NCBI GenBank assembly: GCA_964617665.1
Contig: CAZUAH010000001.1
Location: 1 to 64,000, forward strand
Direction of reading: 5' to 3'
DNA length: 64,000 nucleotides
Source of the DNA: JADHUC01 sp964617665
GTDB taxonomy: Bacteria > Planctomycetota > Planctomycetia > Pirellulales > Pirellulaceae
Both the position numbers and the translations under genes were made by a program. The notes beneath the pieces were generated by a model that searched no databases, was not told where the DNA came from, and saw nothing but the letters and a program-made list of their open reading frames with translations. Of this stretch, positions 18,595-25,148 are shown in pieces (the first letter of the stretch is position 1; each line of letters starts with the position of its first letter).

Positions 18595-19488
18595 CTATCG
18601 TCGCACGACCATGACTTCGTCGATGTTGGGTAGCAAATCGCCGGCCAAGTTCCGTTGAGTCGATTGCAGTGTAAAAGCACCGTCATCCACACAAGTAATG
18701 ATGTTTACCGCCGAGGATTTCTTCCCATCCGCCGTCGTACCCTTCTTGTGGACATACCAGCGATCGTCCTTCTTCGACCACGTGCCCTGGGCGAACCCGC
18801 CATCGGAATCAAACGTCCAGGAGCGAATCTGTTTGTCGGCGGCGTCCCAACCGATGATCTGCATTCCCGACAGAGCGATCCGATCGACGATCGAAACCGT
18901 GAACGAACGCGTAATGAAGTTCTTGTTCTTTGTCCAGTTACATTCGGTGACAATCTGCGCGTTCTCGTCTTCATCCACCCAGTTGCCGATCATCCACTCC
19001 AGCTCTTTCAACTGTTCGTAGTGCGATTGCACAACCGGCTTGGGGTCGTCCGTAACGCGATCCAGCAGCCATTTGCCATCGCGCCGAACATAGACCGCCG
19101 AATAGGGAATCTCTTCCGCCTCGGATTCGGCGCTGAGGAACTTCGCCACACCATGCTCGGCCGCGACATTGGGCGAGACGAACTGGATTGACTCGACGCT
19201 GACGTCCAACTTCAGTTCTTTGGACGTCTTGAAGATTGCCGCAAATTGCTGGGCAATCGCGTCGCGGCCGACAACTTGCTCGCCGGTAAGGTGGTTCGTG
19301 TAAACCGCCTCGGGTGACCAAAAGGCAGCCAGCTTCTTGGCGTCCTTCGCGTTGAATGCCTTGACATAGGCTTCGCCGGTATCCCGGACCGCCGCTTCGT
19401 CTTTCGTCTGGTCCGGCGTTTCCTCAGCCATCGCCATGGTTGGGGCCAACAACGCGGCGAAAACAAGAATCACAACCTGTCTCGTCAT
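18595..19488 (-). CDS. Secreted NTF2-like (SgcJ/DUF4440-type) protein
   Basis: A 297-residue protein. The ATG at 19488 has AAGGAAG about eight bases upstream, better than the ATG at 19494. The signal peptide is MTRQVVILVFAALLAPTMAMA. Residues 30-150 form an NTF2-like fold (VRDTGEAYVKAFNAKDAKKL, then VYTNHLTGEQVVGRDAIAQQF, ending GKWLLDRV). This is the SgcJ/EcaC or SnoaL-like group, whose members are catalytic or only bind ligand. The second half (LKELEWMIGNWVDEDEN) is a separate beta-rich domain common in planctomycete proteins of this type. No catalytic residues can be assigned. Confidence 0.78.
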   Translation of the reverse strand: MTRQVVILVFAALLAPTMAMAEETPDQTKDEAAVRDTGEAYVKAFNAKDAKKLAAFWSPEAVYTNHLTGEQVVGRDAIAQQFAAIFKTSKELKLDVSVESIQFVSPNVAAEHGVAKFLSAESEAEEIPYSAVYVRRDGKWLLDRVTDDPKPVVQSHYEQLKELEWMIGNWVDEDENAQIVTECNWTKNKNFITRSFTVSIVDRIALSGMQIIGWDAADKQIRSWTFDSDGGFAQGTWSKKDDRWYVHKKGTTADGKKSSAVNIITCVDDGAFTLQSTQRNLAGDLLPNIDEVMVVRR

Positions 19489-19525
19489 AATCATTCTTCC
19501 TTTCAATAAGGGTTCAGTAACTTGT

Positions 19526-20428
19526 CTATTTAAGGAGACTGTCGCGCAACTGTTGAATCTCGCCTCTTGTCAGTCCCAGCCCCTTGGCCAGGTAGCCGTC
19601 GATGGAGCCGTACTTTTTGAGAATCTCGTCACGCGAAGCGTCGATGTAGGATGGTTGGAGAATGTAAAAGGCGTTGATGTTGGTCATGTCGACTTGATCC
19701 GGCGATATGCCCTGGATCTTCGCCACCTGTTCTCGCAGTTGTTTCAGTCGCTTTGCGACCTCGTCCTCACGGCACTCATTTGACCGCAAATAGTCCTTTC
19801 GCACCGCTTCCCAGGGAACTCCCAAAGCGGACAAAACGATGGCAGCCGCAGTCCCTGTCCGATGGACACCATGAGAGCAGTGAAAGACGATCGGTCGGTT
19901 CTCCGGCTTTGCGACTTCGCGCAAAAGCGCCGCATATTCCGCCGTCGCCTCGGCGACCAGGACCTGATGGACCTGCTGATTGATCTCCGGCGGCAGCTTG
20001 GAGAAGTCTCCTGACTGTCGAGCTTCGAGCCCCGCCTTTGCCAGGTCGTCGCCAACCTTGATTGGCAAGGAGAATTCCTTCGCACCACTGGGCAAGCGGT
20101 CTCGACCCTTGGCCTCGATTTCGACATCCGTGAGGAAGTTGACAACCGTCTTGATTCCCAGTTGCTTCAACTTCGCGACATCCTTGTCAGTCAGTCGTGG
20201 CAACTCGCCCGAACGGAAGATCAGCCCAGACTTCACTGCTCGTCCGTCACTCGTCTTGTAGCCGCCAAGATCACGAAAGTTGGGCTGGCCTTCAAGTACG
20301 ACATGGCGTCCGTGGGCGTCTTGTGCATTCAGCGTCGGCGTGTCAGCTGTCAGAGTGATCGACGCCGCGATCATGACTGCGTACGCACCAATGGCGTCGA
20401 ATCGTATGGCTCGGCGGATGTTCATCAT
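19526..20428 (-). CDS. Secreted tyrosine-protein phosphatase (PF13350-type)
   Basis: A 300-residue protein starting MMNIRRAIRFDAIG; GGAGG lies eight bases upstream of the ATG at 20428. The signal segment ends near LNAQD. The fold is that of the bacterial Y_phosphatase3 family: QPNFRDLGGYKTSDGRAVKSG at the start of the domain, and the P-loop HCSHGVHRTGTAA with the catalytic Cys-x5-Arg. Family members hydrolyse phosphotyrosine or phosphoinositides. Its export suggests it removes phosphate from an extracytoplasmic substrate, matching the neighbouring sulfatases. It lies between the carbonic anhydrase and NTF2-like genes on the same strand. Confidence 0.88.
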   Translation of the reverse strand: MMNIRRAIRFDAIGAYAVMIAASITLTADTPTLNAQDAHGRHVVLEGQPNFRDLGGYKTSDGRAVKSGLIFRSGELPRLTDKDVAKLKQLGIKTVVNFLTDVEIEAKGRDRLPSGAKEFSLPIKVGDDLAKAGLEARQSGDFSKLPPEINQQVHQVLVAEATAEYAALLREVAKPENRPIVFHCSHGVHRTGTAAAIVLSALGVPWEAVRKDYLRSNECREDEVAKRLKQLREQVAKIQGISPDQVDMTNINAFYILQPSYIDASRDEILKKYGSIDGYLAKGLGLTRGEIQQLRDSLLK

Positions 20429-20600
20429 GTCGTCAGCCTCCAGATTGGAATTGTCGCGCCGGTGACCGCGAGGATCCACCAAAAAAGCCTGGCGAATATA
20501 CACGAATCGATCGTAGCTGCGTTCGCCAGAACGCGGGTTTTCCCCGCATTCAACCGCACTCTGGCGAGTGCAGCTACCTAATGAAAGTCTCATAGATCGC

Positions 20601-21320
20601 TCATCTTGCATGCGGCTCATCGAGAAATCTCACTCTTCCTGTATTGAGTTCGTAAACAGCGCCCACGAAGGCAACACCTTTTGCCTGCGGATGCTTGCGT
20701 TGTTCTTGTATTCGAACGGAGTTCTTCACGGTCCAACAAACGTTAGCTTCAACGGCATCCGCGACGACGCCTTTTCCGCGTGGATCAAGGTGCGCAATCG
20801 CTGGATCGATCAGCCGAAGCACTTGCTGAAGTTCTGGCGGTTCTTTGGCACGTTCTTCGCGGCTGCTTAGAGCCGCGGCAACGGCGCCACATCCTTCGTG
20901 GCCCATGACGACGACCAGTCTCGTCTTCAGGTGAAGTGCCGCGTATTCGATGCTGCCCATGACGTCTTCCATGACGACGTTGCCGGCATTGCGGATAACA
21001 AACAGATCGCCGAACCCTTGGTCGAAGACCAGTTCCGTCGGAACACGCGAATCGGCACAACCTAGAATCACTGCGAATGGATTCTGACCGGAGACTAGAC
21101 TTTCGCGCCACTCGCGACTCGCGTGTTGGTGCTTCGTCTTCCCGGTGACAAAACGTTGGTTTCCTTCCTTCAGCCGAGCGATGGCCTCCGTCGCAGTTGT
21201 CACTGGGGATCCCGAATCATCGCAAACGCCGCATCGCGGTGGACCAACGACGCCAGCGAGTCCGAGACCACCAGCCGCAATCATGAATTGCCTTCGAGTT
21301 GCACGTTCTTTCTCAGTCAT
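20601..21320 (-). CDS. Beta-class carbonic anhydrase with Tat signal
   Basis: A 239-residue zinc enzyme that interconverts CO2 and bicarbonate. Zinc ligands are visible as C88, H141 and C144, with the D90-R92 dyad in GCADSRVP and the block MGHEGCGAV. The N-terminus has a twin-arginine type leader (ATRRQFMIAAGGLGLAG), which predicts export of the folded, metal-loaded enzyme. Most beta-class enzymes are cytoplasmic, so a periplasmic location is notable. The start codon overlaps the stop of the substrate-binding protein gene by four bases (ATGA), so the two are translationally coupled. Confidence 0.92.
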   Translation of the reverse strand: MTEKERATRRQFMIAAGGLGLAGVVGPPRCGVCDDSGSPVTTATEAIARLKEGNQRFVTGKTKHQHASREWRESLVSGQNPFAVILGCADSRVPTELVFDQGFGDLFVIRNAGNVVMEDVMGSIEYAALHLKTRLVVVMGHEGCGAVAAALSSREERAKEPPELQQVLRLIDPAIAHLDPRGKGVVADAVEANVCWTVKNSVRIQEQRKHPQAKGVAFVGAVYELNTGRVRFLDEPHAR

Positions 21321-22480
21321 ACCGGCTGTTCCTTCAGTTCGAGCGTCGACGGATGGAAGATCTCTTCAATTCTCAATTCGCGTTTGGCAAGCCCCTGTTC
21401 GTACGAGTATTGGAATAGAGCCTCCAGCGCCTTGCGGTTAGGCTCGATGCCGTAGGAGTAGAAGTTGGCGCCCATGAGTTTGCGAGTTTCCTCGAATTCT
21501 TGGCCGAACCACGGCAGCGAATTCTTGAACCACGCGGCTTTCTGCATGTAGTTGTAGGTCAGTTGTTTGGCTTGTGAATAGGCGTTGAACACAGCCTTTG
21601 GCAGCCAGGGATTCTCTTCGATCACATCCTTGCGCATGGCCACGGCGTGCATGATTGGAAAAATACCGGTCTTGGCAAAGTAAGCTCGTTCGGTCTTTCG
21701 GTAGTCGGGAAACAACCGGCCGACCTTGGGATGGCCGTCCACGTACGCCTTGGGTTCGGCGCCGTGGAAGAGGGCATCGACATCGCCATCGACCAACAGA
21801 TCGGATTCATCCTTTCCCTCAGGCCCCTTACTGATGGAGATTCCTTTGGGCAGGACATTCTCCTGCTTGGACGGGCCCCCCGATGCCTTTGAGGAGGAGT
21901 CCTTCGACGAAACGACCCACTGAATCTCGTCGGGCTTGATGCCGTACTTGTGCTGCAAAATGCCCCGAATCCATGTCAGCGAAGTTGAAGAGTAACCGGG
22001 GGTCGCGATCTTTCTTCCGCGCAGATCTTCGGGTTTCTCAATGCCGCTGTCGGTCCGGATGAAGATGCTCTTGTGGCGAAACAGACGCAAAGGAAACACG
22101 GGAGTCAACGTGTAATCTCGAAAGCCTTCATTCGAGAAGGCCAACATGAAAGGCGAGAGGCCAATCTCCGTTACCTCCCGTGTCTTTGGTCCACTGAACA
22201 CGTGCGTATTCATGTCGCCAATGCTGGAGACCTCGAACTGCGCGTCGCAGCCTTCAACTTGCACGCGACCGTCTATCAACCCTTCGACTCGGTCGTATTT
22301 GTAGCCCGCGATTTTGATAGGAAGCTTGTGGGAAGCAGGGACTCTCTTCTCTTCAATCGGGGATGCAGCCTGGCCGAGTGTTGCCCCGGTCGCCAAGGCC
22401 ACACTGGTCAACGCCCCGGCCCCGAGAAACCTCCGACGAGACGCCTTCATATCGTTTGTCTGTCTGGGAGATCCTTTCAT
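21317..22480 (-). CDS. Tat-exported substrate-binding protein (4,5-dihydroxyphthalate decarboxylase-like)
   Basis: A protein of 387 residues from MKGSPRQTNDMKASRRRFL; an ATG at 22450 would still keep the twin-arginine motif ASRRRFLGAGALTSVALAT. The body belongs to the periplasmic-binding-like superfamily that includes NMT1/ThiY proteins and the 4,5-dihydroxyphthalate decarboxylase Pht5 (IKIAGYKYDRVEGLIDGRV, then GLSPFMLAFSNEGF and DVDALFHGAEPKAYVDGHP). There is no ABC permease or ATPase next to it. It may serve a remote transporter, act as an enzyme, or deliver ligand to a sensor. The next gene, carbonic anhydrase, overlaps it. Confidence 0.82.
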   Translation of the reverse strand: MKGSPRQTNDMKASRRRFLGAGALTSVALATGATLGQAASPIEEKRVPASHKLPIKIAGYKYDRVEGLIDGRVQVEGCDAQFEVSSIGDMNTHVFSGPKTREVTEIGLSPFMLAFSNEGFRDYTLTPVFPLRLFRHKSIFIRTDSGIEKPEDLRGRKIATPGYSSTSLTWIRGILQHKYGIKPDEIQWVVSSKDSSSKASGGPSKQENVLPKGISISKGPEGKDESDLLVDGDVDALFHGAEPKAYVDGHPKVGRLFPDYRKTERAYFAKTGIFPIMHAVAMRKDVIEENPWLPKAVFNAYSQAKQLTYNYMQKAAWFKNSLPWFGQEFEETRKLMGANFYSYGIEPNRKALEALFQYSYEQGLAKRELRIEEIFHPSTLELKEQPV

Positions 22481-22542
22481 GATGCACTTTCGCCTGGTCT
22501 TGAGTTGCTGTTCTGCAGGTTCGTTCACCGACAGGAGTTCGC

Positions 22543-22568
22543 CATCCCGCCGCCATTACGACGGGATG
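22543..22568. terminator. Weak 7-bp hairpin between sulfatase and binding-protein genes
   Basis: CATCCCG (22543-22549) and CGGGATG (22562-22568) form a short stem beyond the stop of the minus-strand sulfatase gene. There is no T-run, so it may only attenuate or process the transcript. Confidence 0.25.
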
Positions 22569-22593
22569 ACGTTTCTAAGCCAATGCAGTCTGA

Positions 22594-24333
22594 CTAGCGG
22601 CCAAGTCCCGGATCCAGGTCTGGGTCAAAGGGCAACTCGTCCAGATGCTCGATATACTCCAATGGATCGAAGGGCAGCTTCTCACGGTCCACGTAGGGGT
22701 GCGCAAGCGCCTTGATCTCGGGCGTTGCGTTCTCGATCCCGGTCCAAGGAATTCCGTGAACTTCCTGGGCGTCCGGATACCGTTTCTTCCACAGATCGTG
22801 CCGCAACTTCATCCGGTTGAAAGGTGCCTTCAAATGAATCAGGTTCACCAGCATCGGTGTCATTTCGCGGGGATCCGCCGGCAGGAAGTAGAAGGCGGCC
22901 GGGATCCCGCTGGCTTCGCCGACCGGGTCCGGTGAAATCCAGTGACGCTTGTAATTGCCTTTGACCGTTGCGCCCAGTTTTGGTCCTGCGTAGATAAACA
23001 CGTGATCGCGACGGCTGTGCGTATCACCGTTCACCAGCAGCGAGGTCTGGTCCAATCCATCGACCACTCGATCCGCTGGGACATGCTCAAGGGCACCGGC
23101 GACGCGAGCAAAGGTCGTGTAGAGATCGGTTTCGTGAATGATGTCGCCAACCAATTGCCCTGGCTGGATTGTGCCAGGCCACCAGGCCTGAGCCGGTACG
23201 CGTACGCCGCCTTCGGTGAAGTCGCCTTTCCCGCCGCGATAAATGGTCTCGGCCATACCGAGCCCCGGCGGTGGGTTGTGTGTCATGGGACCGTTGTCCG
23301 CCATGCAGACAACCAGTGTGTTTTCGGCGATGCTGAGTTCTCTCAACTTCGCGATTACTTTGCCGACGAAGGGATCGATGTTGCCCTGCAGGCCGTCTTG
23401 CAGGATGCTTCGTGAGGCCGAGATCTTCTTCGGGTTGGGAATGAAGCTGGTTAGATTCGGCCAGTTGGCGACATAGAACGGTTTTCCTGCCTTCGCATTG
23501 CGTTCAATGAATTCGAGAGTCCGGCGTTGGGCCTCCGGATCGATTTTCAAATAATTCTCGTGCGAGTTGTCGCCCCATTGTCGAGTCGCCCCTCCCTTAG
23601 TGCCTTCGGCCATTTGCACCCAGCCCTTGGTGACAAACGTATCGTCCAGTTTGTAGGGATCTTCGGGTAGCATATCCTCGTACAGCCCCATCGACGCGTT
23701 GGCCCCCTCGGCAACTCTGGTGTTCAGCGACAGGATCTGGTTGTAGCCGGTGAAGAATGCTTCATCGAATCCTTGGTTGTGAGGGTAGCTTTCCTCGATG
23801 TCACCGAGATGCCACTTGCCGTGGAAAGCCGTCGCGTAACCAGCTTTGGAAAGCACCTCGGCCAGCGTGACTTCCTCGCCGCGCATACCGTGCGATTCGC
23901 GGAGCATGCCTATGTTGTACATTCCGCTGCGAACGGCATAGCGACCGGTGATACAGGCGGCCCTGCTCGGCGTGCAGCCTACTTCCGTGTACATGCGAGT
24001 GAAGAGGATTCCGTCCTGCGCCATCTTGTTAAGGTTGGGCGTTTCTAGGCCGCGGACTTTTTGGATGGCAGGGATGCCAACATCGCCAAATGCCGTGTCG
24101 TCCCACATGATGTGAATGATATTTGGTGGCCGACCGTGTTTCTGTCGCAGCGCCGCCAGCCGGGCGTCCAGTTCTCGATCCTCGGCCGCCCATTTCCGGC
24201 CGTTTTGGGCCTCGAGGATGTAATACTCCGCGTCGTGGACGATCTCTTCGGCCGCTCCGCTTTGCGCCCCTGCGCTGGCGACCAACACGCAACCGCCAGC
24301 AATTACCAGACTCCAAAACCCTCGTTTCAACAT
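22594..24333 (-). CDS. Sulfatase, formylglycine-dependent (arylsulfatase-like), copy 2
   Basis: A secreted sulfatase of 579 residues with signal peptide MLKRGFWSLVIAGGCVLVAS. The modification signature is C120-T-P-S-R (EVGCTPSRAACITGR). The metal site includes WDDTAFGDVG and ADNGPM, and HGKWHLG is also present. The N-terminal stretch HDAEYYILEAQNG plus a charged linker is shared with the sulfatase at 15231-16913, although the catalytic domains differ. The C-terminus has the repeat-like end LPFDPLEYIEHLDELPFDPD. It is the first large gene behind the sigma-54 promoter and probably a main product of that unit. Confidence 0.94.
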   Translation of the reverse strand: MLKRGFWSLVIAGGCVLVASAGAQSGAAEEIVHDAEYYILEAQNGRKWAAEDRELDARLAALRQKHGRPPNIIHIMWDDTAFGDVGIPAIQKVRGLETPNLNKMAQDGILFTRMYTEVGCTPSRAACITGRYAVRSGMYNIGMLRESHGMRGEEVTLAEVLSKAGYATAFHGKWHLGDIEESYPHNQGFDEAFFTGYNQILSLNTRVAEGANASMGLYEDMLPEDPYKLDDTFVTKGWVQMAEGTKGGATRQWGDNSHENYLKIDPEAQRRTLEFIERNAKAGKPFYVANWPNLTSFIPNPKKISASRSILQDGLQGNIDPFVGKVIAKLRELSIAENTLVVCMADNGPMTHNPPPGLGMAETIYRGGKGDFTEGGVRVPAQAWWPGTIQPGQLVGDIIHETDLYTTFARVAGALEHVPADRVVDGLDQTSLLVNGDTHSRRDHVFIYAGPKLGATVKGNYKRHWISPDPVGEASGIPAAFYFLPADPREMTPMLVNLIHLKAPFNRMKLRHDLWKKRYPDAQEVHGIPWTGIENATPEIKALAHPYVDREKLPFDPLEYIEHLDELPFDPDLDPGLGR

Positions 24334-24370
24334 AACTGTCTCCTAAGTAAGAAAGATGCCTCACCACCAT

Positions 24371-24634
24371 TCACAATGATGGTTCATTCCGCTCCAACAA
24401 CAGCGCGAGGTAAGTCGATACGCCACGCAATTCGGCGCCGCTACGGGCCAACGCTTTCAGCGACTCCGCGCCTGCTGCATCCGTGGATGTGAGGTCGGAG
24501 ACGTCCAGTACCAGCAGACCAGTCACACCATTCGCCTCTCGCTCCAACTCACCGACATCCTCGGTGCGGAGCTTCCCCGCGACGTGGATTACCGTTTCCG
24601 TGGATTCCGCTATCGAGGTGATCCGAACGCTCAT
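24371..24634 (-). CDS. Small STAS-domain protein (anti-anti-sigma-like)
   Basis: An 87-residue single-domain protein starting MSVRITSIAES. It has a STAS core: TVIHVAGKLRTEDVGELERE, LLVLDVSDLTSTDAAGAESL and a final helix. TSTDAAG is the loop that carries the regulatory phospho-serine/threonine in SpoIIAA-like proteins. It is the first gene downstream of the -24/-12 promoter and lies only 37 bp before the sulfatase start. It may feed back on the neighbouring activator or on a partner kinase elsewhere. No partner kinase is encoded nearby. Confidence 0.8.
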   Translation of the reverse strand: MSVRITSIAESTETVIHVAGKLRTEDVGELEREANGVTGLLVLDVSDLTSTDAAGAESLKALARSGAELRGVSTYLALLLERNEPSL

Positions 24635-24702
24635 TGACGATCCTGATGGGTGCATCGAGGGGCGCGACAGATGGTTCTCTTTACGCGATGTCCAGCTCGT
24701 TC

Positions 24703-24717
24703 GCAAAAGCAGTGCCG
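24703..24717 (-). promoter_or_regulatory. Sigma-54 (-24/-12) promoter of the STAS-sulfatase block
   Basis: Read on the minus strand, 24717 to 24703 is CGGCACTGCTTTTGC. It matches the RpoN consensus TGGCACG-N4-TTGC with the invariant GG and GC exactly 10 bp apart (12 bp between the -24 G and the -12 C). Transcription would begin near 24691, about 57 bases before the STAS start codon. Confidence 0.75.
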
Positions 24718-24811
24718 ATTCGTCATGTTTTGCGCCCTGATCGTCGTAAGTGGCATAATCAGATTCACTTAGGACGATCTCGGAGATCTAGTCCGCTGCA
24801 TTCAGACTCGA

Positions 24812-24857
24812 CCTAAGGGACAAAGTTGCCCCTAAGGGACAAGGATACTTGTCCCTT
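24812..24857. promoter_or_regulatory. Direct plus inverted AAGGGACAAG sites, probable activator-binding enhancer
   Basis: CCTAAGGGACAA occurs at 24812-24823 and 24831-24842, with start points 19 bp apart. AAGGGACAAG (24834-24843) then forms a perfect 10-bp dyad with CTTGTCCCTT (24848-24857) around GATA. The group lies about 110-155 bp upstream of the -12 element, the usual enhancer distance, and about 290 bp before the divergent activator gene. Binding by that activator is inferred. Confidence 0.65.
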
Positions 24858-24995
24858 TGCCCCCGCCAGTTAGAATCGAAGTCTGATGTTCACTGTGTTC
24901 AGTTCGACTGTTTGACTTTGCATTGGCCCCCTGCCAGCGCGTTTGGCAGGAGCCTATGTTTGAACGGCAAACACGCCGGCTCGTTACGCCACTTC

Positions 24996-25046
24996 CCTCC
25001 CCATCCCCTTTGCGGCCCCGGCGGCGACGAAGAGGGGATGGGGAGG
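24996..25046. repeat. Perfect 14-bp inverted repeat in activator leader
   Basis: CCTCCCCATCCCCT (24996-25009) pairs perfectly with AGGGGATGGGGAGG (25033-25046). A second palindrome, CCTGCCGG-GCAAG-CCGGCAGG, follows at 25086-25106. Both lie in the untranslated leader of the activator gene. They look like inserted dispersed palindromes, but could also shape the leader RNA. Confidence 0.5.
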
Positions 25047-25148
25047 TGTTTTAGAGAAACGGTCTTAGCCTTTCAAACTGATCCACCTGCCGGGCAAGCC
25101 GGCAGGGGTGAAGTCAAACAGTCGACTAATGTCCAACGGGGCAGCAAA

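Noticed and set aside
24849..25148. Upstream in-frame extension of the sigma-54 activator by 100 codons
   Set aside because: It runs through palindromic repeats, has no domain, and a better ribosome-binding site precedes 25149.
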